From contig BSQZ01000005.1 of the NCBI GenBank assembly GCA_033239005.1, forward strand, positions 11,954,501 through 12,018,500: 64,000 nucleotides of DNA, read 5' to 3'. This document shows, piece after piece, positions 25,601-38,700 of the stretch. Source of the stretch: Lamellibrachia satsuma. Lineage: Eukaryota; Annelida; Polychaeta; Sabellida; Siboglinidae. The translations under genes were made by a program, and so were the position numbers. Every line of letters starts with the position of its first letter. Position 1 is the first letter of the stretch. The notes under the pieces are model-generated. The model had not been told where the DNA came from and did not search any database. It saw only the letters and a program-made list of their open reading frames with translations.

Positions 25601-27997
25601 CCATGTACCAAGGTGTGGTCGTTGTTGTTACACCATGTACCAAGGTGTGGTGGTTGTTCTTACACCATGTATCAAGGTGTGTTGGTTGTTCTTACACCAT
25701 GTACCAAGGTGTGGTGGTTGTTCTTACACCATGTACCAAGGTGTGATGGTTGTTCTTACACCATGTATCAAGGTGTGGTGGTTGTGCTTACACCATGTAC
25801 CAAGGTGTGGTGGTTGTTCTTACACCATGTACCAATGTGTGATGGTTGTTCTTATACCATGTATCAAGGTGTGGTGGTTGTTCTTACACCATGTACCAAG
25901 GTGTGGTGGTTATTCTTACACCGTGTACCAAGGTGTGATCGTTGTTCTTACACCATGTAACAAGGTGTGGTGGTTGTTCTTACACCATGTACCAAGGTGT
26001 GATGGTTGTTCTTACACCACGTACCAAGGTGTGATGGTTGTTCTTACACCATGTACCAAGGTGTGGTGGTTGTTCTTACACTATGTACCAAGGTCTGGTG
26101 GTTGTTCTGGCACCACGTACCAATGTGTGGTGGTTGTTCTTACACAATGTACCAAGGTGTGGTGGTTGTTCTTACACCATGTATCAAGGTGTGGTGGTTG
26201 TTCTTACACCATGTATCAAGGTGTGATGGTTGTTCTTACACCATGTACCAAGGTGTGATGGTTGTTCTTACACCATGTGTCAAGGTGTGATGGTTGTTCT
26301 TACACCATGTACCAAGGTGTGATGGTTGTTCTTACACCATGTACCAAGGTGTGGTGGTTGTTCTTACACCATGTATCAAGGTGTGGTGGTTGTTCTTACA
26401 CCATGTATCAAGGTGTGGTGGTTGTTCTTACACCATGTATCAAGGTGTGGTGGTTGTTCTTACACCATGTACCAAGGTGTGGTGGTTGTTCTTACACCAT
26501 GTATCAATATGTGGTGGTTGTTCTTACACCATGTACCAAGGTGTGGTGGTTGTTCTTACACCATGTACCAAGGTGTGGTGGTTGTTCTTACACCATGTAC
26601 CAAGGTGTGGTGGTTGTTCTTGCACCATGTACCAAGCTTTAATGTTGCGCAGCTAAATATAAATTCTGACTGCTTCGATCAGAGGCATCACAAGAAGAAT
26701 GTTCAAAAGCAGGAAAAACAAGATTTGTCAAGATGTCAGGGTGGAAGCGAAATGATTGAATAATGGCTACAAACATAATATTATTATGTTAGTGACACAG
26801 GAGGTGCCCGTTGAATAATGGAAATAAAGAAATGTTTTACAAGGAATATATTCCTCAGAAAAGTATTTGACACAACGAACTCACAAAGAATCCGTACTCC
26901 GTGGTACCAAAGGTCACCGGCAACTTTGTAGCACATTGTAGAAAACATTCTGTGAAGCAACATTTAAAAAATCCAGTCTGCTTAGACGTCTACAAAACAC
27001 CGTTACACACGTAGACCACCACACGAGTGTTCAGAATGAAACTAATTTAACTGCTTATTGGTATCTTGGAATGACGTTCTTATTGCAACGGGCCAAATGG
27101 ATGCGTAGTTATAGCACCGAGTAGAAAACTTCAGGAATGTGCACAATATAATGACGAAAGGCCCCTCCCACTATACAAGGGATAGTTCCTGTTATAAGTG
27201 ATGTTGCCGTGACGCCAACACCAATACATTTCAATGAAATTATGATAGATGGTTGAAGACAACAATTAAACGTCAAACATATTGGAAATTGTAGACGTAG
27301 TCGAGGACATGGGAGTGGGCGCAGAGAAACTAATCACACGTAGTCAAAACGTGTAATACAGTGTGCAGTAGAAATATATATTGACGTCCTGCACAGTAAG
27401 CAACTGTTTGACATATATAGAATACATTGTTTTAAAGATAGTTGTTACGCCCGGTTGCAAGCTTTAATGCTATATAGCTAAAAGCGATGTGTTCAACAAA
27501 TCACTATCTCTGGACTATATTATCTATAAAACATCAATCAGAAGTGCTGTATGGGAAAGAGTTATTTTTAACTTGTGTAATTCAATTACCAGTTTGTATA
27601 TGCAAGAGTACTGTGCACGCATGAGCAATTTCAAATCACATTCCTGGAACAAGGTCTCATTTCTATGAATTTATAGATGTTCCCCACACCGTTTTTAGTA
27701 TAACATGAAGAAGAACATATTAACTATCGAATATCACTATTATATTTATTTATATGTATTAAAACGAACTCGGTACCCTGGTACCGGGCGTAACAACAGA
27801 GGATAACATTCCTGACATGCGCCGCCTGCCACTTAGTGAAATTTCAGATTTAAACAAATAAACTTCACAATTTAAATGTTTAGGCTATTTATTTTATCTG
27901 ATTAAAATTTAACAGAGATTGGAGAATATGAAAAAATGGCCTCTCGCAAGCCAGCTGTCAGTAAATTTAGGAGAATGGCCCTTAACACACGTAATAT

Positions 27998-28076
<79 letters not shown>

Positions 28077-31000
28077 CGCCCGCCCGCCCGCCCGCCCGCC
28101 GCCCGCCCGCCCGCCCGCCCGCCCGCCCGCCCCGCCCGCCCGCCCGCCCGCCCGCCCGCCCGCCCGCCCGCCCGCCCGCCCGCCCGCCCGCCCGCCCGCC
28201 CGCCCGCCCGCCCGCCCGCCCGCCCGCCCGCCCGCCCGCCCGCCCGCCCGCCCGCCCGCCCGCCCGCCCGCCCGCCCGCCCGCCCGCCCGCCCGCCCGCC
28301 CGCCCGCCCGCCCGCCCCCGCCCGCCCGCCCCGCCCGCCCCGCCCGCCCGCCCGCCCGCCCGCCCGCCCGCCCGCCCGCCCGCCCGCCCGCCCGCCCGCC
28401 CGCCCGCCCGCCCGCCCCCGCCCGCCCGCCCGCCCGCCCGCCCGCCCGCCCGCCCGCCCGCCCGCCCGCCCGCCCGCCCGCCCGCCCGCCCGCCCGCCCG
28501 CCCGCCCGCCCGCCCGCCCGCCCGCCCGCCCGCCCGCGCCCGCCCGCCCGCCCGCCCGCCCGCCCGCCCGCCCGCCCGCCCGCCCGCCCGCCCGCCCGCC
28601 CGCCCGCCCGCCCACGTTTTTACTGTTCAGCTCACCAGACACAGGAAGCAGGTGCTCTCGGCCCAGGCTCCGCAGCAGCCGAGGAAGCTGAGGAGGACGG
28701 TGATACTGCCGAGGACGATGAGGACGATAGCGAGGCGCTGCACGAGAGGCGCCGTCGGCGTCGTCTGCATCAGTGGCAGCGAATCAAGGGCTGACGACGT
28801 GTCGAGGCGCATCCACACTCCGAGCGCGAGCAGCGACAAGCCGCACACCTACAGCAGAGGGCTGATTACTCCACAGACCAGCTGAGCTACAACGTGGCCG
28901 TGGATGGGACTCTGACATACGTATTCCAACATGTAAACACCGTTCGCAACAAATCTAATATTGATATATACCCGTATCAACACCGTCGGTTCACAGTAGG
29001 CATAATTACCTTGGTGCTACTTCGTTTCGTACTTTTAACCCGGTGCTTTTATGAAAGCGAGGATGTTAGACATACTTAGTAGTTCCGATGCCTTTACAAA
29101 GGCATGTGCTATAGAGGTAGCTCTACATATATTTAATTGCACTATTAGTGTAGACAAAATGCAGTTTTATTTTTCTTTATAAATGTTACGCTTGTTATGG
29201 ATTTAAACCATTTTGCAGATTTCCTAAACAGTTGCGGTTATGGCATATTAAGTGGTCGTTTAGACGTCAGACGACGGCAGACTGGTGGTAGAGAAAGCAC
29301 CATTCGTTCGTTTAGTCATGTCCATTCACTCTTCTACGAAGGCATGTTCTCTAAGTTTATTGCATTAGTTACTTTATAGTTTCTTATTATTGATCCATTC
29401 TACTATTAGTGCACATACAAAGTGTACATACAAAGTGTACATACAAAGAATATTTTCTCAAATTCACGCATATTATGAATTAAAACCATTATGCAGTTTT
29501 CGCAATCAGTTGCCGTTATGGTTGGTGTTCACGTAATAACCATTATAAAGATTTGTTGCTAGTTTGTGCTACTGGGTCAGCGCACTTTATGCAACATTAG
29601 TTGCCTCGATGTAATTTTAATAATCAGTTCAACAACTTCCACTTCCACTGGAGCATAATGCGCCAACAAATCTTCTCCAGTCAGTAAGTCAAGTTCAATA
29701 CAGGTCTTCCCAACCATCTTAATATTTTGTTCAACAGTTCTTCTCCAGGTGCCCGGTGCCTTTTTCCAGGTTGTACCTTAACTTGGGGCAGAACGCCCCT
29801 CCCCAAGGAAAATTGTACACCATTAAACTACTTTAGCATGTCTTTAATATGTTCACATTGTGGATAGATATGTGTGTTTCCCATTGGAAAATTATTTTCA
29901 GTAAATAAATAACCTAGCTGAGTTGCATTAAAAAATGGAAATAATACCCAAAAACACCTTCTTGCCCCATTCTTGGAGCATGAAGGTCCTTTGCCTGGGG
30001 CAACGACTGTCCACAAGCCCCTCCCCCGTGTTTTTCGTTTACATGAACGAACTATTGCTGACAATACGTTAGGAGCAACGAGCAACAAATAAAGAAATCG
30101 CTGAACATCAACAATGTCGTTGATGAGGTGAAGAGAACGTGGGTATGACTTGGCCATGTTCTGCGCATGGACAGGAATAGCCGCTCTGACATGGATAGGG
30201 TAACCTGGGGCAAAACGGCTCTTGGATGTAAGACTGCCCCACCACCTAACGTATTCTCAGGATTCTTCCTTGGCGCCTTCCCTCAAACCCTCTGAGACGG
30301 TTCTCTGTCTTCTTGTGTGTCACTCGTTGCTCCTAACGTATTCTCAGGATTCTTCCGTGGCGCCTTCCCTCAAACCCTCTGAGACGGTTCTCTGTCTTCT
30401 TGTGTGTCGCTCGTTGCTCCTAACATATTCTCAGGATTCTTCCTTGGCGCCTTCCCTCAAACCCTCTGAGACGGTTCTCTGTCTTCTTGTGTGTCGCTCG
30501 TTGCTCCTAACGTATTCTCAGGATTCTTCCTTGGCGCCTTCCCTCAAACCCTCTGAGACGGTTCTCTGTCTTCTTGTGTGTCGCTCGTTGCTCCTAGCGT
30601 ATTCTCAGGATTCTTCCTTGGCGCCTTCCCTCAAACCCTCTGAGACGGTTCTCTGTCTTCTTGTGTGTCGCTCGTTGCTCCTAACGTATTCTCAGGATTC
30701 TTCCTTGGCGCCTTCCCTCAAACCCTCTGAGACGGTTCTCTGTCTTCTTGTGTGTCGCTCGTTGCTCCTAACGTATTCTCAGGATTCTTCCTTGGCGCCT
30801 TCCCTCAAACCCTCTGAGACGGTTCTCTGTCTTCTTGTGTGTCGCTCGTTGCTCCTAACGTATTCTCAGGATTCTTCCTTGGCGCCTTCTCTCAAACCCT
30901 CTGAGACGGTTCTCTGTCTTCTTGTGTGTCGCTCGTTGCTCCTAACGTATTCTCAGGATTCTTCCTTGGCGCCTTCCCTCAAACCCTCTGAGACGGTTCT

Positions 31001-34000
31001 CTGTCTTCTTGTGTGTCGCTCGTTGCTCCTAACGTATTCTCAGGATTCTTCCGTGGCGCCTTCCCTCAAACCCTCTGAGACGGTTCTCTGTCTTCTTGTG
31101 TGTCACTCGTTGCTCCTAACGTATTCTCAGGATTCTTCCTTGGCGCCTTCCCTCAAACCCTCTGAGACGGTTCTCTGTCTTCTTGTGTGTCACCCGTTGC
31201 TCCTAACGTATTCTCAGGATTCTTCCTTGGCGCCTTCCCTCAAACCCTCTGAGACGGTTCTCTGTCTTCTTGTGTGTCACTCGTTGCTCCTAACGTATTC
31301 TCAGGATTCTTCCGTGGCGCCTTCCCTCAAACCCTCTGAGACGGTTCTTTGTCTTCTTGTGTGTCACTCGTTGCTCCTAACGCATTCTCAGAATTCTTTC
31401 TTGGCGCCTTTACTCAAACCCTCTGAGACGGTTCTCTGTTTTTGTTAGGCCTCCGTGTTTCTGAAGCGTACAGCAGTACTTAATGGACGTTGGATCTGTA
31501 TATTCTCAGTTTAGTCTTCGTGTGGAGAGTCTGTTGGTGGCTTGCTCTGTCAATTCATGCGGAGATTTCTTTTTTAATGTTGCTGTCTGCTGAGATGAAA
31601 CTGCCAAGATACGTGACGTCATTCACCTCAACTGTGGCGCCGGCCAAATCAAAACACAACTCGAGTTTTATTGAGTTGCAGATGCGGGTGTAACAATATA
31701 TACCTCGAACAGGCGAATAGTCGATGTCACGATGTCGCGATGTCACGATGTCACGATTCAACGGTAATATGCGAACACGTGTAGTTCATGAAGAAAGCGT
31801 TATAATATTATGTCTAACGGCGCTCGAGGTGGTGGAAAGGGCGGGTATATGTCACCCTTTCTCCAAGGCAAGCAAGATGGCAGGCAAGGATTAACTACGT
31901 GGCTTATTTTCTCGTCACCAAAACCTTAATATACGAGCATCACACGGAACGAACCTGGCAAGCGCAGTAGCGCTCAATAAAGCGAAGGTTCAAAAGTTAT
32001 TTTATGCCCACACAGAAGTGCTGGAGACGCAATCTTTCACACCCGCCCGTGTGTGGAATGTGGACGAAACTGCCTCTAGTGCTAGAGCCGATAAATTAAC
32101 TTGATCCGTGAGCAACTCGGTAGAAGAATAGTCTACATTCTACTGCCTCGGTAATGCCTGTTTCTAGGTTACACCCGGTGGACTCGCTGAGCCTTAACGA
32201 AGACAACAGGCAGCGTTACTGAAAGAAGACGGCTGATCATCAAACAGTGACTTTTACGGGGAGAATATGAAGCGGGGATGTCGGACGGGAGTGTATTTAA
32301 ACTGTTCTACAGCTACAGTCATGTTACTTACGCTGTCAAGGTTTGTATGCACGAAACATACGTGGCAGATTACATCTTAAGATCAATGCAACTCTTTCGA
32401 TGAACACAACTACTCACTCTTTTATTAAACCGACTGCGCATATTACTTAAACTATTCACGCACTACCTATTACTTAAACTATTCACACACAAAATATTAC
32501 TTAAACTATTCGCACACTAAATATTACTTAAACTATTCACATACTAAACATTACTTAAACTATTCACACACTACATATTACTTAAACTATTCACACACTA
32601 CATAGTTGAACATCAACGATTTTAACTAAATAACACGTAGATCTATAATAGTTTACTACTTTGTTGTTTGTCCGTGCAATAAGACACAACATATGTACGA
32701 GTAAGAACACACTGCTTCCGTGCAATAAGACATAACACATGTACGAGTAAGAGCGCACTGCTTCCGTGCAATGAGACACAACATATGTACGAGTAAGAAC
32801 ACACTGCTTCCGTGCAATAAGACACAACATATGTACGAGTAAGAACACACTGCTTCCGTGCAATAAGACACAACATATGTACGAATAAGAACACACTGCT
32901 TCCGTGCAATGAGACACAACATATGTACGAGTAAGAACACACTGCTTCCGTGCAATAAGACACAACATATGTACGAGTAAGAACACACTGCTTCCGTGCA
33001 ATAAGAAATAACACATGTACGAGTAAGAACGCACTGCTTCCGTGCAATGAGACACAACATATGTACGAGTAAGAACACACTGCTTCCGTGCAATAAGACA
33101 CAACATATGTACGAGTAAGAACACACTGCTTCCGTGCAATAAGAAAAAACACATGTACGAGTAAGAACGCACTGCTTCCGTGCAATGAGACACAACATAT
33201 GTACGAGTAAGAACACACTGCTTCCGTGCAATAAGACACAACATATGTACGAGTAAGAACACACTGCTTCCGTGCAATAAGAAATAACACATGTACGAGT
33301 AAGAACGCACTGCTTCCGTGCAATGAGACACAACATATGTACGAGTAAGAACACACTGCTTCCGTGCAATAAGACACAACATATGTACGAGTAAGAACAC
33401 ACTGCTTCCGTGCAATAAGACACAACATATGTACGAATAAGAACACACTATTTCCGTGCAATAAGACACAACATATGTACGAATAAGAACACACTGCTTC
33501 AACGTTGACGTTCGCGTTGCTTACTTGTATGTAATCGATTACATACAAGCAATACTTGTATGTAAATGATTACAGTTCATAAATGACATTGGACGTACAT
33601 ACATACGTACGTACGGGGCGGAAGATATGTATGTACGTCTCCCGTGCAGCAGGCTTGTGCATAATCACTAAAGGTATACACCCAATGTCAGCTTCCAGCT
33701 TCCATGCGTATTTACGTACGTACGTACGTACGTACAAACATACATACGTACAAACATACATACTACATACAGACATGCATGCATGCATGCATGCACGCAT
33801 ATACGCATGCATAATGTTCTATATAGTCCAAAAATAAAGTAACATACTCAAAGTAACATACTCAAAGTAACACACTCGTATGCATGCACATACGCAGGCA
33901 CCAATCGTTACGGATTGCCTCGGTTCGGTTAGCTGTACAAAATGAGTGCTGGGTAAATGAGAGGAATTCCAGCATTGGAATTACACGAATGAAGAGCGTT

Positions 34001-35578
34001 TACATATTGATTGCAGCGTAGAATCATTCCGAGAAAAAGTAGATTGGTGATATAAATAACAGGTCTGCCACCAGGGGTGAAGAATGGCGCGTTTAGATTC
34101 GCCCTCAAGCAGAAGTTAAGCGCTGTATGCCAGTACTTCAGTTATATTTACATTCCTGGTAATGCACTGCTGGACTTAATCTTAATTCGTAGACTAAGTT
34201 GAATCAGAATCATTGATCATCGTTACTGTCTTTCAGTTAATTAAGCGACATTTATTTACGAAGCTAGCCTTTATCTAAAGGCATTTGTCATTTTTTTTAC
34301 AAATATAGACAATGCGTTCAAAAAGTATGGATGGTGGAAATGTCTATTCTACGGAAACAGCAGCTCGACGACTTCATGATGTTTTAGCCAAATATCACAG
34401 GTATTTTTCCTGGAAACCGGCGAAACGTTGCCAAGGGCGCTGAGAAAAAAATCCAGCTGCGTTCTCTGCCTGTAAATGTGAGCGACGGCTTTAGCACCAG
34501 GGCGGGACGCCGACGAAATGAACAACGCATCGAGACGGAATTGACGCGGCCTGGAAACGTGCCGCTTATTCACAAGTCATTTCAATAACTCGGCCGTCGA
34601 CTGACGGCTTTGAGCGGAACCGGCGTTTTAGTGTGACACATGCAGTGTGTGTCGTTGTCATAACTGTCGTTTTATTCACACATCATCGTCCCGTGGCAGG
34701 CGTTTGGCGCGTCGTCGTGAACAGGTGGATTATGGGAGGTGGAGCCAAATCTAGCATGTCAGCGCCAGGGTGGGCACACAGGCACACAGGCACACCAGCA
34801 AGCAGGCACACGTGCAAACAGGCTTACAGCCACACAGGCAAACAGACACACACACGCACGCACGCACGCACGCACGCACGCACACACACACGCAGGCAAA
34901 CACATGCACACAATGACACTAACGTTGATCAACGACTCTGATTGAACTTAGTACATGATAAATATTAGTATATAGCGTTTAACGTGTGCAGTATGGACAA
35001 ATAAGTATTTATTTGGCAACCATTATCGATTGACACGTACATAGTTGGAACTTTTTCCATCCTAAATGTTTTGCTTGTTAGAAATTTCAGTTATATATTA
35101 CAAAGCAAAAAGAAATGTACATTTAGTTGGCTCCAGGTTGTCGATAGACCCAAGTGAATATCTCACCGAATCAGAACGGAGAGCCGTCTAGCGGATTTCT
35201 CAGTAAACAACCAACGTCAAGGCGTCAAGAGTTGGATTGTTTTTTGCGCCTGTAATTACGCAACAAAATCGATCGTTTCCAAATGCCTTAACTCCCGCGC
35301 CCTGTGCCACGCACGCCACAAACAGTGATACAGCTGCATAGAATCGCTGTAAATCTCGCTTATCGCTCGGCCGCTACGTGTGTTGAAAATGCCAAACGAA
35401 CGCGGTTCACGGTGCGTGTCAAATTCAACGTGGCCCAGCATATTAAACGCGAGACCTAGTTATACCCAGCAACGCCTTATTACAGTCAGACTTGGCTTAG
35501 TGCCCGGCGTCGTAATGATCTCTCTCTCTCTCTGTCTCTCTGTCTCTCTGTCTCTCTGTCTCTCTGTCTCTCTGTCTC

Positions 35579-35619
<41 letters not shown>

Positions 35620-35624
35620 GTCTC

Positions 35625-35714
<90 letters not shown>

Positions 35715-38700
35715 TCGCCCAAGCCGACTCAGGTCGGTCCAAACCTTCCTCGACTCTTTCTTCGTACAAGATTACTATAGCACGACACGTGCGGACGTGT
35801 TTGTTTGCATGAATGTTCTCTGTGTGGATTACGCACGACGCTACTGGTCATTTACAGCGGTTTGTGCGGTCGATTTGTCGCCAATGCGTAATACTTGGTC
35901 AATTATTTTGCCATTCGGCTACGTTCACGTTTCACTGCATTCCCCGTCTTCTCCCAGCAATAGCTCTTCTGACCACCCGTGCGAGTCTAGCTCACTCCTT
36001 TATTCAAATGTGGTTATTTTCTACGCGTCCTCTTAATAAATCTACCTTTCGAGACAATGTTCATCAGAATGGCTGATGTTGTGGCTTTCTGTAGAATAGG
36101 TTTAGACGTGGTGTCAGTGTTTTAGAAGAGTGAACATTCTTGACAGTATCGGTCTTAGGCATTATAGCAGCGCTGCACTATAGCATCGGTCTTAGGCATT
36201 ATAGCAGCGCTGCACTATATTATCGGTGTTAGGCGTTATAGCAGCGCTGCACTATAGTATCGGTCTTAGGCATTATAGCAGCGCTGCACTATAGTATCGG
36301 TCTTATGCATTATAGCAGCGCTGCACTATATTATCGGTCTTACGCGTTATAGCAGCGCTGCACTATAGTATCGTTCTTAGGCGTTATAGCAACGCTGCAC
36401 TATAGTATCGGTCTTAGGCGTTATAGCAGCGCTGCACTATAGTATCGGTCTTAGGCGTTATAGCAGCGCTGCACTATAGTATCGGTCTTAGGCATTATAG
36501 CAGAGCTGCACTATATTATCGGTCTTAGGCGTTATAGCAGCGCTGCACTACAGTATCGGTCTTTGGCATTATAGCAGCGCTGCACTATAGTATCGGTTTT
36601 ATGCATTATAGCAGCGCTGCACTATATTATCGGTCTTACGCGTTATAGCAGCGCTGCACTATAGTATCGTTCTTAGGCGTTATAGCAGCGCTGCACTATA
36701 GTATCGGTCTTAGGCGTTATAGCAGCGCTGCACTATAGTATCGGTCTTAGGCGTTATAGCAGCGCTGCACTATAGTATCGGTCTTAGGCATTATAGCAGA
36801 GCTGCACTATATTATCGGTCTTAGGCGTTATAGCAGCGCTGCACTATAGTATCGGTCTTTGGCATTATAGCAGCGCTGCACTATAGTATCGGTCTTAGGC
36901 GTTATAGCAGCGCTGCACTACAGTATCGGTCTTAGGCATTATAGCAGCGCTGCACTATAGCATCGGTCTTTTGCATTATAGCAGCGCTGCACTATATTAT
37001 CGGTCTTAGGCGTTATAGCAGCGCTGCACCATATTATCGGTCTTAGGCGTTATAGCAGCGTTGCACCATATTATCGGTCTTAGGCGTTATAGCAGCGCTG
37101 CACTATAGCATCGCCCGTATGTGTTATAACAATTACAACATGTACGTCGTGTAGTAGATGAATGAGGAGTCCAACACAAATGGGCGACAGTTACGCGACG
37201 TTCTCCACGATTCCTAGTGTTTCACCACTAGGTGTCACACTAGGCTTTGTCGCTCTCTGGTGTGACGGACATTCCTAGAAATTCCTAGAAATGCTTTTTG
37301 TCTCATCAATTTTCAGAACCGAAACATATCGTCGAATGATGAATGTAGTTATGTGCCAAACTCCTCCACCAATGTCTAATACCAGTACCACCACTGATGT
37401 CGCCACCAGTATCGCCACCAGTGTCGCCACCAGTGCCACCTCCAGTGTCGTCACCGGTGTCGCCACCGAGGGTCGCCACCAGTGTCGCCACAGGTGTCGT
37501 CACGATTGAAATCAAATCGGCAGAATTTCGTTCCCCGATGCTCAATCCTTTGTACACTTGAGTCGTGGTCGAGAACAGAACGACCACGTCTAGACACAAA
37601 TTAGGGACAATCACAGCCGTTGTGTGGACCGCCAGCAGTGCAGCATTAATGGCGCGACTGAGACGCGCGACAAACTGATTACTACAGATGTGTGCCTCAC
37701 AATGGCACCGGGCAATTTGATCAGGCATCGGGTCCGTCGTTTGTGTCCGAGTAGAATAGTTGATGACAGGAAGATTGTTGCAGACGAGCCACCCGACTAC
37801 CGATATGTCTATATGTCTACTTTCCTATGACATCTCGTTCGGGCGTCGCTGTCATGTGTTTAGGCTATGTTATCTGACCACAGCTTTAGTGACATTGTCA
37901 AAAGGAACTTACATCGACGCTGTGTTTAGAAATTGACGTCTTCTTGTCTCGGAATTCCCCCAATATGGTCATTGCGACATCAACATTCAGTGATGCCTGA
38001 CAATGCATCATCACAATCAGAACTTTGACGCATTACCACGGGGTACCACGCATTACCACGCATTACCACGCAGTACCAAGCAGGACCACGCAGTACCACG
38101 GGGTATTGCTACTTTATACTTCTCGGGTGACACAACAAACTCGTCCCGGTATATCTCGATCCTGTGCAACTAGGCTCGCTATATCTCGGTCCGCTATATC
38201 TTGGTCCGCTATATCTCGGTGCGCTATATCTCGGTGCGCTATATCTCGGTCCGCTATATCACGGTCCGCAGAATTACAGTTAAGTGACCTTCATTAAATA
38301 TCGACTACCTTGCCGGGACAATACGTCCATGTAGTCCCTGGACGTGGTGGGAACACTTTAGTGCATCATTAAACAAACTGTACTAACAACGTCCTTTATG
38401 CAGGTGACATTTGCGTAGATAGCGAGTAGTCGCCGCAAGAGAACGTATGGAACACTTCATGATTCAAACACGGACATCTGAATGACTTCCGTCCGTTGTA
38501 AGAGCAGTCTCAGCTGAAGACGTCGCAGTCATTACCACGAGTCCAACAATCACAGAGTGAATGTTTTCAGTTATAAACAGCACAGGGGATATAAATATGA
38601 ATTATAAACCGGGTCGAAATGTGACACTACGCAGGGCGGAGATGGGCCAATCTCGCTGTACACCGACGAGATGGGCCGATCTCGCTGTACGCCGACGATA

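Noticed and set aside
27902..28885. ORFs of Ala-Arg-Pro-Pro and Gly-Gly-Arg-Ala repeats up to 295 codons
   Set aside because: Translations of the (TA)n and (CCCG)n microsatellites; the real exon here is 28636-28848 on the minus strand.
30222..31448. 408-codon plus-strand ORF with a 29-residue repeat
   Set aside because: The repeat unit is 87 bp, a multiple of 3, so an open frame persists by default; no start context, splice or domain evidence.
32591..33548. 300-codon minus-strand ORFs rich in Cys, Tyr and Val
   Set aside because: Three overlapping frames open across a 46-bp minisatellite.
36115..37118. CRISPR array resemblance (37-bp regular units)
   Set aside because: Units are contiguous with no unique spacers, there are no cas genes, and the genome is eukaryotic. 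The same applies to the other 30-60-bp arrays.
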